Source: Macrothele yani (lineage: Eukaryota > Arthropoda > Arachnida > Araneae > Macrothelidae). Taken from it: 64,000 nucleotides of DNA. The stretch spans positions 198,405,232-198,469,231 of the forward strand of contig CM076990.1 of NCBI GenBank assembly GCA_039090855.1, written 5' to 3'. A program made the translations under genes and the position numbers. Below, piece by piece: positions 8,687-19,926 of this stretch. The first letter of the stretch is position 1. Every line of letters starts with the position of its first letter. The notes under the pieces were generated by a model, which did no database searches, was not told where the DNA came from, and worked only from the letters and a program-made list of their open reading frames with translations.

Positions 8687-11600
8687 GGGATGTAAGGTCA
8701 GGTAATGCGTAACATCACAGCCTCTCCTTAACAAATGTCAACCCCGCCTTCTCGTGGTACATCCTGTTCCCGCTAAAGGGGCTCTGACGACCGCCAATAG
8801 CGGTATAACTATACCATCGGGATTAGAGGAAATGTTATCCCAAACTCACCAACCCGCTTGACCAGCGTGGTGAGTTATGGCCAAACCCCTCCAAAATGAC
8901 TCCACAACTTAAATCTTGGCCCTCAGTCTCCGGCAGCTGGAATGTACCTGGCCAAGGCAGCGGCCAGTGCGACATGAAGGCAGAGGGTGCTAAGAATCTC
9001 CGGAGGACCGGACTAGGCTGCCATCTGATGCTGACCTTGGCTACGTATAATGGAGGCTCCCTATCTTCTGATTCAAGGCTTCTTGAATTGGAACAGGAAC
9101 TACAAAGGATCAAGTGGGACATCGTTGGGCTAAGTGAGGTAAGGAGAAGATCTCATTGAACTGAAAAGTGGACATCTCTTCTACTATCGTGGGACTGATA
9201 CTGGCAGAACTAGTGGTGTTGGATTTATAATAAACAAGAAACTGAAGGATAAAGTTGTAGAAGTTGAAAGTTTCTCTGACAGAGCTTCACGACTCGTTAT
9301 CCAACTCTCGAGAAGATACCAGGCTCAGATTATTCAAACTTATGCACCCACCACAAGTCATCCTGAAGAAGAAATTGAAGGATTTTATGAGGAAATTCGT
9401 CATCTAAATAATAAAGGTAAGCAGAACTTAAAGATAATTATGGGAGATTTCAATGCAAAAATAGGGCAACGGCAACAGAATGAAACTTCAGTAGGTAAAT
9501 TCGGTCACGGCAACAAAAACCAGTGTGGAAATACTCTCGTTGAGTTTGCAGAGGCAGAAGGATTTTTCATCTTGAACTCCTTTTTCAAGAAAATGCTACA
9601 CAGGAAATGGACATGGAGACATCCAAATGGGACGACAAGTGAAATTGATTTTATTATGTGTAACAAAAAATTCGTCATAGAAGAAGACTGCATTGTGCTA
9701 AACAAGTTCAACACATGTAGTGACCATAGATTGGTGAGATGTAAGATGCACCTCAACACTAAATTCGAACGTGGCAAGCTCATAAGACAAACAAAATGTA
9801 TTGACATAACCAACCTTAAAAAACACCATAATACCTTCAAGTTGGAACTGAAGAACAGATTCTCTGCTTTAGAAGGCCTAACATCGGAAGAAGTGGATAT
9901 TTCTGAAGGTAACAGAAAAGTAACCAAAGCTCTTATGGAAACAGCAACAAAATTAGCTGGGTCTCAGAACAAGTTGCATGTGAACAAATTATCAGGAAAA
10001 ACCAAAATGTTGATGCAAAAAAGAAGAGAGATGAGGACAACTAAAGAAGATGTGACTTCCAAAGTGGAATATATAGAGCTATGCAAGACAGTACGAAAAA
10101 GTATCACTGAAGACGTAAGGAAATTCAACTGTGAACTAGTAAGGAAAGCAATTGAAAACAACCAAAGCCTAAAGATAGCAAAGGGACATCTCAGTAAGGG
10201 AAGAAAACAGATTATGGCACTGAGAAAAGAAGATGGTTCTGTAACAAGAAATAGAGGCGAAATTTTGACAAGAGTGAAAGATTTCTACGCCAAATTATAT
10301 GAAAGGGATGATACATGTACTCCAGACATCATGAAAGTTACCAGTACCAGAGTTCTTCCAGTCCTCCCAGCAGAAGTTGCAATCAAGAACATGAAGTGGG
10401 GAAAAGCTCCAGGAGAAGATGGAATTACTGTAGACATCATAATTAGAAGCAAGTGGAGAAATCGAAACAGTACTCGCCCAAATTTTCACTCTATGCCTTA
10501 ATGAAGGGAAGATTCCTGAGGATTGGAACAACGCTAGAATGATCTTGCTACATAAAAAAGGTGTCATTGAGGATCTCGGGAACTACAGACCTATCAGCCT
10601 CCTATCAGTGGTTTATAAAATCTTCACTAAAGTTCTTTCACACCGCTTGAAGGTGACACTGGACATGGCTCAACCGAGAGAACAAGCTGGATTCAAGAGT
10701 GGCTACAGCACAATAGATCATATCCACGTACTGAGAGAACTAATTGAAAGAGCGAGGGAATATGAACTTCCATTGTGCATGGCTTTTATCGATTATGAAA
10801 AAGCCTTTGATTCGGTGAAACCATCAGCAGTTACAATGGCTCTGAAATCCTGCGGTATTGAAGATGCGTACATTAATATTATTAATAACATCTATGAAAA
10901 TGCAAGTGCAAAGATTCGGCTGTTTGAAAATACAACACACATAAAAATTGGAAAGGGAGTGAGACAAGGTGACGCCATATCTCCGAAGCTCTTTAATGCC
11001 ACATTGGAAAATGTCTTTCAATCACTGAACTGGGAAAACAAAGGGATAAAGATTAATGGAGATTATCTAACCCACCTTCGTTTTGATGATGACATAGTCA
11101 TTTTTGCAACTACCCCATCAGAGCTGCAGAGTATGATCCAGGAACTTGCTGACAAGAGTAAAGAAGTGGGATTAAAAATGAACTTTCAGAAGACAAAAGG
11201 GATGTTCAATGCTTTTACAAGAAATGAAGATTTATCAATTGATGGAGAAAAGTTGGAGATAACAGACACGTACGTTTATCTTGGACAGCAGATATCAAGT
11301 GAGGGTCACATTGATGAAGAAATTAATCGGCATACAAAACTTGCCTGGAGAGCTTTTGGAAGAAACAGCATAATTTTCAAGAGCAAAATGACAAGAGTGG
11401 AAGACATCATGATCCGAGTTAAATCCCTGAAATGGCAATGGGCTGGACATACTGCCAGAAGGACAGACCATCGATGGACAGCCGAAATTTTAGATTGGAT
11501 TCCAAGGGACAGGAAAAGACCCAGAAGAAGACCACATGGAAGATGGGTGGATGAAATTCTAAAATATGCGGGAGTGACATGGAGGAGACTGGCACAAGAC

Positions 11601-11690
11601 AGACCGTTGTGGAGGAAACTTGGGGAGACCTTCGTCCAGCAGTGGATTGATAATGGTTGACAATGATGATGAGATATATATATATATATG
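8687..11690 (+). mobile_element. near full-length RTE-like LINE (family A), copy A2, right arm of the head-to-head pair
   Basis: The plus-strand partner of A1 runs from the mirrored 5' end through endonuclease and RT to a TGATGATGAG plus AT tail at 11661-11690. It is very similar to A1 but has internal deletions. The largest removes about 60 codons between IIFKS and KMTRVED (around 11385), which in A1 hold the segment with LPVLTYGAETWTL. The element ends where the old family B copy resumes. Confidence 0.9.
8896..11660 (+). pseudogene. RTE-like endonuclease-reverse transcriptase (copy A2), broken into three frames
   Basis: Open segments are 8896-9159 (endonuclease start, ending in the same RRRSH stop as A1), 9440-10501 (GDFNAKIG through GKAPGEDGIT) and 10539-11660. 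The last has FIDYEKAFDSV, GVRQGDAISPKLFN and, in place of FADD, FDDD in the catalytic loop (LRFDDDIVIF). A second frameshift lies near 10440-10540. With the altered loop, the frameshifts and the C-terminal deletion this copy cannot make an active enzyme. Confidence 0.85.
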
Positions 11691-12084
11691 TACCCTGTTA
11701 AAATTTCACACAAACTTCGTTCATCCTAGACAATATATTCTGCAACTCACTTTTACACTCAGCCAGCAGAACTGTGTTACCAGCATACTGCAACATAAAG
11801 TAGTAGTATCTGTTTTGGCATCATGCATGCATGCATCCATAAATATATTGAACAGCCATAGTGACATAACACAACCATGTCTGACTCTTGCACCAATAGA
11901 AAACTGATTCAATAAAACACCATTTATATGTACACATGCTCTACTGTCAGCATATGCAGCTTTCACACATTCAAGTCAATTCCTAGTTATACCATAATTA
12001 TTCAAGATCTTCCACATAAGCACCCAGTTTGCTTGGCCATAAGCTTTCTCCAAATCTACAAAGGCAACAAAAACTTTCTACCTA
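11691..12084 (-). mobile_element. old RTE-like LINE (family B), antisense, segment 3
   Basis: Sequence resumes exactly where segment 2 stopped at 5480. It passes antisense through the LYADD region (around 11780), DACMHDAKTD, GARVRHGCVMSLWLFNIFMD and the FVDLEKAY-equivalent region near 12050. It is heavily mutated. It stops at the TIR element beginning at 12085. Confidence 0.7.
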
Positions 12085-12715
12085 TACTCGGGGCAAAGCT
12101 AACCTGATTACACTGTTAAGGTTGTGAAACCGATTTACCGACAGGAAATCTCTTGTTTATCTGTATTTCTCCGCGCACTAATGGGGTGCCATGTATCGTG
12201 GACCCTTCCTCCTAAGGGTGACTGAAGGTGAGACAAAAGGAAACTTCCCGCGTTCCATCACGATGCCCCCCTCCACCCCCACATCTTCTCAACCTTGCCA
12301 ACTACCAGACAAATGATTTCTGAATGAGTATTTTAAAACAGCAACCATGAAGAAAGGAGTAAGCTCATTACAGTAACCACGAAGCCATTATCTCCCCTCC
12401 TCCAGCTAGCAATTCTCCCCTCCCAGTCGCAGTAAATATCCTCATGTTAGCTGTATAGCCTCTCTGAAGCAAAACAGAAGTGACAATGATGCCGCTAAAA
12501 TGCGAATATTTGTATCATTTAGAAACACGACCGAAACTGATATCTTCGTTTTTTAATGTGCGTACGCACGACATTTAGAACACCTATATATCCATGTACT
12601 TTCTTGGGTCTCAGTTCAAGCTCAAACACGGATTTCAAACTGGAACTATATTATGCAGCAGAAGTACACACTCCATAACTTAAACTCCATGGTCACGTCA
12701 GCCTTGCCCCGAGTA
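12085..12715 (-). mobile_element. TIR element (TACTCGGGGCAAA family), internally deleted copy
   Basis: Both ends read TACTCGGGGCAA inward and are flanked by TA (12083-12084 and 12716-12717). The TSD could also be read as TATA, with the TIR then starting CTCGGGGC. The right-hand 75 bases, reverse-complemented, match the left end of the 1.64-kb element at 41647, so this is a 631-bp deletion derivative in opposite orientation. No ORF of note. A TA duplication fits IS630/Tc1/mariner-type elements. Confidence 0.8.
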
Positions 12716-12717
12716 TA

Positions 12718-13343
12718 TAACAGTGGCAGGATATGACCGTTTCAATAATGTAGCCAGAATCCTACAGTGGGCAGTATATGAGGTAATGCATAATTATAAA
12801 CTGCCATTGAAATGATATTGTTCTGTTATTGTGTTACATTTTTTTCTTTTCGATGTCTTTAAATCACTAATTTTATGATGTTTTTCGTGCTGGTGTTTGG
12901 CTTTATTCTTCCTTTTTCTTTTCCTTTTTTTCTTTGCTTATTAAGCACATATCTCTATTCTCTTGGTTTTCTTAAATGCCGAGTTCAAACAAAATTTTAT
13001 TCGTTTTTTTCTCCAAAGTGAATCAAATTAGCTATGGAATTATCAGCTCCAGAAGAGATTTCATGACAAAGCTGTTAAATTCCAAAACTAAATTGTGCAC
13101 ACAATTTTTATTCCAAGCATTTGTTTCTGGAGAAAGTAGAAACTACAGTTGAGTCAATTGTTTTTCACAGCCCACACAAATTCTGTCAACAATCAGAATA
13201 CCAAGAATCCTAAAAAGTGGTGGACTACATTTTGAGATTTTCTTTAATGGTTTTAGTGTGTCTTCCTTTTTTTATTTAATTATTCCCTTTTATTCATCAT
13301 GGTTTTTGGCTGAAAACTGAAAGTTCATTAAACTTGGAACCAT
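12718..13343. other. AT-rich stretch with no recognisable gene
   Basis: The first 70 bases may be a very degenerate continuation of the old antisense LINE B. The rest is AT-rich with T-runs and no convincing exon or repeat. No match to an upstream EMC10 exon was seen. Confidence 0.4.
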
Positions 13344-13697
13344 ATGAGCGCATCATGGTCCCTACCTTCCAATGAAACAGGTGTTTATGCCATTCCTCTA
13401 CTATATCCGGACGGATCTGCGCAATACTACATTGTAATGACTAAACATTCATTTAGATTTAGAGTTAATGAACGTAAAAGGGATGTAAAGAACGGCAAAG
13501 TAACCACGGCTCTATCCAGAGAAGTCAAATTCAAGTCCGCCACTCCTATGTGGGATGAAGCAAAAAAATTAGCTTCCTGCTCCACCCCAAAATCTACTGC
13601 CATTCGCAAAACTTTGGAGATCATAACCAACAGCGAGTCGTGCAATGACAGCGTCTCACTGGAGTTGCCACGGGTTTGGAACCAGTTCTTCAAATAG
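13344..13697 (+). pseudogene. PLE1 GIY-YIG endonuclease domain fragment, 117 aa
   Basis: The frame shows TGVYAIPLLYPDGSAQYYIV, which carries the paired GVY...YYI tyrosines of a GIY-YIG nuclease, then RVNERKRDVKNGKV and a C-terminal WNQFFK stop shared with the other PLE1 copies. The third residue of the YIG triad is V instead of G (YIVMTKHS), so catalysis is doubtful. The RT domain is absent. The ATG is not the natural start. Confidence 0.8.
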
Positions 13698-13945
13698 TGA
13701 TTGCCTCTTGGTTTTCCTTCCATGATTCTGCGTGCTAAACGAGCATAACGCCTCATGTCTTTGTATACCTGATTACGTTCGCATCCACTCGTTACTGTCA
13801 AGTCACCACGTTCGAATTGTTGAACCGTTCTATTATTCAGTTTGCAGTTAGCTGTCTACCTTCCTTGAAAAAGCCATCTGGTTGATGTGCGAAAGCTTGG
13901 AAACTTTTATTTCTATTCTATGCGAAGGAATTTTGGATCACTAGT
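13344..13945 (+). mobile_element. Penelope-like element PLE1, 5'-truncated fragment
   Basis: The fragment contains the GIY-YIG endonuclease end of PLE1 and its 3' untranslated tail, closing near 13945 with the block GGATCACTAGTA that also marks the ends of the PLE1 copies at 21345, 23890 and 33620. No TSD was identified. Confidence 0.78.
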
Positions 13946-14294
13946 ATAGTTATACTTTTTAAGCTATAACTTTAACTTTCAATGACAAGCATTGAAGTGA
14001 ACATGCAACAGCTTTTAGTCATGTTTAATCATCCACAGTGCTCTAATCAAATGTAAGGTATTTTGTCTTTTTAAACTTTAAATTTCAGCTGTTCTAATGT
14101 TAATTTAAAGAGCTTAAAGGTTTAATAAATGAAGATGGACATCTTTATATTTACATTACCTAGCACATATTAAAAAAAAAAACATTGTGGCTCACCATAC
14201 AACTTTTTAAAACGTTACCCTACTGCTCCATAACAGTTGGACAGCACTGGAATAGAATAATGAAAATGAGGGAAAAAAAGAAAGTTTGCTGTAA

Positions 14295-15555
14295 CAGCAA
14301 AAAGTTGGTAGCTGTTAGTCATGCCATAATATGTTACACATTTAGCAACACCATCTATGCACGATATTTAATGTTAAAAGATGAAGTGTGTTTACAATTA
14401 AAAACCCCCACTAGTACTTTCAGGGTGGCATTTACCCTGTAATCAGGTGGAACAGAGGTTATGTGTTATTCGCATATAAGAGTACAACAATGCACCATGG
14501 GTGAAGATCTCTAGTGTCACAAGGTTGTGATTGTTACCATTGCAACTGAGTAAACGCACCCATGTAATTTCCCACAACAGAATATTCACGTAGTCATACA
14601 GAAATTTTGTTACATTATTAAAGGTTATTGTCGAATTTACATGTTGTTTTTAATCACTGTAATTTAAAGTTCAAGTTAACTATGTGATTTTCCCACATTT
14701 TTTATGTGTCCACAGGTGTATTGTCATTACAGCATCTGTCCCCCAGGGCTTCAATGTGCAGGCTTTCAAACAAGGTGTAATGAGTGTATGTACACCAGAT
14801 TGTCCAACAGTCTGACATTCGCCTAGTCTGGATGCAATGTTCCATTTGCAACATTCCTAGATAATGTCGTATTATTGTGGTTGGTTCGGATGTCATACTT
14901 GTGTTCCTGTACACGAATACCCAAGCTTCGCGTTGTGGACCCCACGTAGTTGCTAACGTGTTCACCTGTTGAGGAGTCCAGCATTGGAATGTTATACACT
15001 ACCCACTTGCTCATTATGTCAGTTGCTTCCTTATCTTTTTTAATATACGAAATAAGATTCCTTGACCGGGTACCAAACTGTATATCATGTTTTGAGCACA
15101 TACATGATAGTACATTAGTGATGTGTGGGTGCTGATCTAATGCTCTCATAAATCGTTTGTTGGGCTTCGGGTCTTGCTTCAGACTTGTGGATCTAACATT
15201 TGTTATTCTGTTGACCAACGTTCTTGGATATCCATGTTTGTCCACCAACTCAAAAATGAACTGTATCTCAGACTGTAAATAACTTTCACTTGAGAAATGC
15301 ATGAAGGCTCTTCTGATAAGAAAGTTAATGGCAGATAATTTTTGTGGAATTGGATATGAAGAGTTAAACGGAATAAGGCTATTGCAATCAGTTGGCTTAC
15401 AATAAACTGAAAAAGATAGTAAATTGGTTTCTGGATTACGAAATATACAGAAATCCAGAAAAGGCAGTGAGAAATTAGATTCAAGTTCTATCGTGAGCCT
15501 GATAGTGGGAAATACTGAAGAGAGTGCATCGGCGAATAGATTTAAGTCATCATGC
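14295..15555 (-). mobile_element. Penelope-like element PLE2, copy A (left arm of a head-to-head pair)
   Basis: The minus-strand copy covers the end of the RT domain, the linker, the GIY-YIG domain and the 3' terminal region with a hammerhead-like motif at 14408-14450. It is 5'-truncated at about 15555, where copy B begins in the opposite direction. The last ~100 bases beyond the ribozyme motif match those of copy B. Confidence 0.8.
14408..14450 (-). ncRNA. hammerhead ribozyme-like motif in PLE2 copy A (mutated core)
   Basis: On the minus strand: stem I half CCAC, box I CTGATTA (consensus CTGATGA), stem II CAGGGT/ACCCTG with a 7-base loop, box II GAAA, the short self-complementary stem III AGTACT, the cleavage triplet CTA, and the second stem I half GTGG. 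Hammerhead motifs with minimal stem III are known from Penelope-like terminal repeats. The box I change replaces the essential G8, so this copy should not cleave. Confidence 0.72.
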
Positions 15556-15557
15556 AT
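14702..15557 (-). pseudogene. PLE2 RT C-terminus, linker and GIY-YIG domain
   Basis: The ORF 15557-14823 reads NLFADALSSVFPTIRLTIEL, LPFLDFCIFRNPET and VYCKPTDCNSLIPFNSSYP, the post-catalytic RT signature of PLEs (normally followed by an HPLH-like motif). It continues with NKRFMRALDQHPHITNVLSC and then VVYNIPML and SNYVGSTTRSLGIRVQEHKY, the GIY-YIG core (Y...YVGST...R..EH). The ORF stops at HPD. A shifted frame to about 14702 gives ESLHIEALGDRC, so the C-terminus is frameshifted. Confidence 0.82.
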
Positions 15558-15798
15558 TCCTCAAGTGAAAGTTATTGCAGTCTGACATAAAGTTCATTTT
15601 TGAGTTGGCAGACAAACATGAATATATCCAAGAACTTGGGTCAACAGAATATACCACAGAATAATAAATGATAGAATATCACTGTAAGAAGCGTGAAGCT
15701 ACTAAGCTGGTTCGCCACAGTAAGGCAATACATAGGAAGGAGAAAGTGGAAAGGCATGAACTGGCTTTTTGGAAAGATAGAAAGTCCTTCTGGAAGTA

Positions 15799-17345
15799 CA
15801 CTAGTGTGCAAAACTTAAGCAACAACGTCCTTTGACAGCATACAGTCATGACAGGGGAGACAAGGGCGATTTGCGGGTTGTACAAGGGAACAACAACTCA
15901 TGACAAAGGTGATGCATATGCAAATAGCAGGAGTTCGACGTCAGAGGTGACGTGAGGGCACGTAAACTGCGTGCAGGCAGCGCGAGCAGTGCCAGCCGAC
16001 TACAAAAGACGGCGGACAGAGGCATTTCCAGACATTCGCTGCAAGTGAAAGTGAGATCGTTCGTGCAATATGGCTAGGAGAAACCATCAGGATGCCTTTA
16101 CACGTGGTAGAATGATCGGCAAGCTGGAGGAGGGGCGTACCGTGATGAGTGTTGCCCAAGAGTTTGGAATCGATAAAAGTGTAGTGTCACAAGCTTGGAA
16201 AGCCTACCGAACGACAGGTACAGCTGTACGAAAGGTAGGTGGTGGTCGCCCCAGGAAAACAACGGCAAGTGACGACCGATATCTTGTCGTGCAAGCGAAA
16301 AGAGACCGGAACCAGACAGTTGGCAGCATGGCGCAGCGGTTGCGTACCGCAACCGGACGACAGGTATCCCGGTTTACTGTGGCCAGACGCCTTCATAAGG
16401 GTGGGCTATATGCCCGCTGGCCGGAAAGCTGCATACCATTGACAGCAGCCCATCGGCGGCACCGTTTACAGTGGTGTCGCGAACATGCACACTGGACACC
16501 GATCAATGGAGTCGCGTCCTCTTTACCGATGAGAGTCGTTTCAGTCGGACAAACGATTCTCAGCGCCAGTTGATCTGGCGAGAGGTAGGGACACGCTTTT
16601 ATCCCACGAACATCAGGGAACGAGACCGTTGGGGTGGTCCTTGCGTACTCGTGTGGGGTGGCATTATGCTGAACGGTCGGACGGAGCTCCACATTTTCGA
16701 CACAGGTTCCGTAACCGGAGCGCGTTACTGTGCTGAGATCATCCGCCCCCACGTGCGTCTGTTCCGAGGTGCCATTGGTTCAGACTTTGTTTTTATGGAG
16801 GACAACGCTCGCCCACACAGGTCTCAAGCAGTTGAGGACCTGTTAGATTCTGAAGATATTCGCAGAATGGAGTGGCCAGCATGCTCCCCTGATTTAAATC
16901 CCATCGAACATGTGTGGGATGTTTTGGGGAGACGCCTGGCTGCACGATCGTTTCCCCGGAGAAAACCAGACAACTGACACAGATGCTCATCGAGGAGTGG
17001 GAACTGTTACCTCAAGAACTGTTGGATCATCTGGTGTTGAGTATGGCCAGACGGTGCCACGCAACCAATGCACTTCGGGGAGGTCATATCCCGTACTAAG
17101 GGACTTTGGATTGTTGTTCTCCCTCATGGACTGTCGGTTAGGTGTACGAATGCCGTGCTCTGTGAATAAACCATTTTCTGCTGCCTGCCTTCGTGTATGC
17201 GTTCTATTCATTTGTTTGCTACGCTGCTTTCGTCATCCTTAAGGTACTGCATTGTGCCTCTGTAGTGTGAATTTCATGTCTCACAGGTGATTTTCGCGGA
17301 ATTACGCCAAAATCAGTAAAGTTGCTTAAGTTTTGCACACTAGTG
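15799..17345 (+). mobile_element. Tc1-like DNA transposon with TA target duplication
   Basis: Terminal inverted repeats begin CACTAGTGTGCAAAACTTAA and match over about 25 bases at both ends. TA flanks the element at 15797-15798 and 17346-17347. Length is 1547 bp, close to the Tc1 norm of about 1.6 kb. It sits in the LINE B sequence; excision restores the reading tctggaagta-tatgagactc seen in other LINE B copies. Confidence 0.95.
16070..17099 (+). pseudogene. Tc1-like DD34E transposase, two frameshifts
   Basis: The N-terminal frame (16070-16486) has a helix-turn-helix region (GRMIGKLEEGRTVMSVAQEF, SVVSQAWKAYRTTG) and the GRPRKT hook. A frameshift near 16485 leads to 16471-16977 with VLFTDESRF (first Asp), FMEDNARPHRS (second Asp) and SPDLNPIEHVWD, where Glu follows the second Asp after 34 residues (DD34E). 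A second frameshift near 16970 leads to TQMLIEEWELLPQELLDHLV and stop at 17099. Catalytic residues are present, but the reading frame is broken. Confidence 0.92.
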
Positions 17346-17411
17346 TATATGAGACTCAGGAAAAATAGGGGAAACGAAGTTGTAAGTTGTGTGAAGAATT
17401 AGATTGGGGAA

Positions 17412-19080
17412 ATGATATGGGAGCCCAATGAGTTAAGTGACAGATGGGGTGAATACTTCTGTGAGTTATTAGATCAGGAGAGCAAAAATGATTCTGAGAC
17501 AGATGCAGATGATGTCACAATGAGGGATGAAAGCACAGGAGGGATCTCAAGAGAAGAAGTGTGTAAAGCTCTAAAATCTCTTCAGAATGGTAAGGCTCCA
17601 GGAGTTGATGGCATAACTGCAGAGATGTTGAAGTATGGTGGTGATTCTATAATTGACTGGTTAACTGAAATTTGCCAGTTGTGCTGGGAGTTAGGAATGG
17701 TCCCTCGGAATTGGAAGGATGCTATTATTGTTCCCTTGTATAAGGGAAAAGGTGATCAGACTGAATGCAAGAACTATCGTGGTATTAGCCTACTGAGTGT
17801 GCCAGGGAAAGTGTTTGGTAAGGTTGTTATTGAAAAAGTACGGGGTCTTACGTCATTGAAAGTGTGGGATGTTCAGAGTGGTTTTATGCCTGGTAAAGGC
17901 TGCACTAACCAGATTTTTGCATTACGCATGATTGAAAAGTGCTGTTGGGAAGAAAGTTTTTACTGCCTTCATAGATTTAGAGAAAGCTTACGACCGAGTG
18001 AATAGGACACTTTTGTGGAAGGTATTGAATGAATATGGTGTTACTGGGAAGCTACTTAATAGTGTAAAAGCCATGTATGCTGGTAGTGGAGCTTGTGTAC
18101 GAGTGAATGGTGTTTTATCAAAATGGTTTTCCATTGGTGCAGGAGTTAGACAAGGTTGTGTAATGTCACCATGGCTGTTTAATATATTTATGGACGCATG
18201 CATGCGTGAGGCCAAAATAGATAATAGTGGTGTATGTCTTGGTGATATCCGTGTGTGCAGATTGCTGTATGCTGATGACGCTGTCCTGTTGGCAGAGAGC
18301 AAAAGTGAGTTGCAGAGTATGTTGACTCGGATGCACGAAGTTTGCATGAAATTCAAACTGAGTATAAATAAGGGAAAAACCAAAGTTATGGTGTTTGAGA
18401 GAGGAATGGGTAGCACTGAATGTAAAGTAAGTATAAATGGCACTGTGATTGACCAGGTGAGTGAGTTTGTGTATTTAGGAAGCATGTTTGACAGAGAGAA
18501 CAAGTTGGATGGTGAAATCAGTAGGCGAGTGAATTCTTCTTTGAAAGTCATGGCAGCTCTGGGAGGTTTTCGCAGGAATGATGGGTTCTCTAGAGAGTCC
18601 CGCATGGCTGTGTATGAAACAGTAATTGTTTCTACTCTGATGTATGGCAGTGAAACCTGGGTACTGCAGAAGAAGCATAGGAGTCGTTTGTGTGCTGGAG
18701 AAATGCGTTACTTACGTGGGGTTTGTGGCAAGACACGATTTGATTGTGTGAGGAATGAAGATGTATTGCAGTTGTGTGATGTAAAGCAAAATGGTTGTTA
18801 CGAAGGTGGAGACCAATATGCTTCGGTGGTTTGGCCATGTTGAAAGAATGAGTGATGAAATGCTTACTAAGAAAATATTTTCAGCCCAAGTGGCAGGAAG
18901 GAAAGGCAGAGGAAGGCCAAGGAAGACATGGGTGGATCAGATTCAGGAGTGTCTGCATGAGAAAAAGATTATGAGTATGAAGTATAAAAGATCTTGTGTA
19001 CGGCATGTAATGGATATCAGTGAAGCACGAGTTGTATGTCAAGATCGCTGTAAATGGCGAAGTTTGATACGACAACAATA
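17412..19080 (+). pseudogene. RTE-like reverse transcriptase (family B) in PLE2 copy B
   Basis: Segments 17412-18005, 17932-18843 and 18791-19081 contain GKAPGVDGITAEMLKYGG, CKNYRGISLLSVPGKVFGKV, FIDLEKAYDRV (motif A), GAGVRQGCVMSPWLFNIFMD (motif B), LLYADDAVLLA (motif C) and the C-terminal GRPRKTWVDQIQECLHEKK. Frameshifts near 17935-17990 and 18790-18840 break it. It is nearly identical to the copies at 27810 and 46059. Confidence 0.9.
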
Positions 19081-19151
19081 AGTAAAAATATCTGGAAGTT
19101 TGTATTTCTTTTTGGAGCTAACCTCTGAATCTCAGAGAACAGCTTAGTGAT

Positions 19152-19538
19152 ATGTATGTATGTATAATAAATGATAGATCCACAAGTCTGAAGCAAGACC
19201 CAAAGCCTAACAAACGATTTGTGGGAACATTAGATCACCACCCACACATCACTAACGTACTATTATGCATGTGCTCCAAACATGATATACAGTTTGGTAC
19301 CCAATCAAGGAATCTTATTTCGTATATTAAAAAAGATAGGGTAGCAACTGGCATAATGAGCAAATGGGTAGTGTATAAAATTCCAATACTGGACTCCTCA
19401 ACAGGTGAACACGTTAGCAACTACGTGGGGTCCACAAGGAGAAGCTGGGGTATTCGTGTACAGGAACACAAATATGATATCCAAACCAACCACAGATTAT
19501 CTAGGAATGTTGCAAATGGAACATTGCATCCAGACTAG
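19152..19538 (+). pseudogene. PLE2 linker and GIY-YIG domain (copy B), 128 aa
   Basis: The frame reads STSLKQDPKPNKRFVGTLDH, then CSKHDIQFGTQSRNLISYIK, VVYKIPIL, SNYVGSTRRSWGIRVQEHKY and SRNVANGTLHPD before a stop. The GIY-YIG core with YVGST, R and EH is visible. The first seven codons come from the LINE tail and TSD, so the ATG is an artefact. The copy is otherwise like copy A and equally truncated. Confidence 0.8.
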
Positions 19539-19883
19539 GCATGAATATCAGACTGTTGGGCACTCTGGTGTACGTACACTCACTACACCTTGTTTGAAAG
19601 CCTGTACATTGAAGCCCTGGGGGACAGATGCTGTAATGACAGTACACCTGTGGACACATATCAAAAATGTGGAAAAATCACGTAGTTAATTTGAACTTTA
19701 AATTACGGTAATTAAAAACAACATGTAAGTTTGACAATAGCCTTTAATAATGTAACAAATTTTCTGTATAACTATGTGAATGTTCCAATGGTAACAATCA
19801 CAACCTTGTGACACTTGAGATCTTTACCTGTGGTGAATTGCTGTAATCTTATATATTTGTGTGAGTATCAAATAACCTCAGTT

Positions 19884-19926
19884 CCACCTGATGAGGGGGT
19901 GTAGGTCACCCCAAAAGTACTAGTGG
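19884..19926 (+). ncRNA. hammerhead ribozyme-like motif in PLE2 copy B (box II mutated)
   Basis: In order: CCAC (stem I), CTGATGA (intact box I), GGGGTG/CACCCC stem II, AAAA where GAAA is expected, AGTACT (short stem III), CTA cleavage triplet, GTGG (stem I). The stem II sequence differs from copy A yet still pairs, which supports a conserved RNA fold. The G12 change in box II should abolish cleavage. Confidence 0.75.

Larger units (their letters stand above)
15675..19165 (+). mobile_element. RTE-like LINE (family B), 5'-truncated, inside PLE2 copy B and carrying a Tc1
   Basis: TSD AATAAATGATAG lies at 15663-15674 and 19166-19177 (possibly 14 bp because it abuts the TATG tail). The LINE begins in the segment EYHCKKREAAKLVRHSKAIH between endonuclease and RT, so it is 5'-truncated. 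It ends with the family's 3' block and TATGTATGTAT tail. A Tc1 element (15799-17345) interrupts it. Confidence 0.9.

Noticed and set aside
18060..18605. Minus-strand ORF of 205 aa (and matching ones at 28339-28902 and 46696-47172)
   Set aside because: It recurs with every LINE B copy as the complement of the RT region. Its conservation follows from the RT coding strand.
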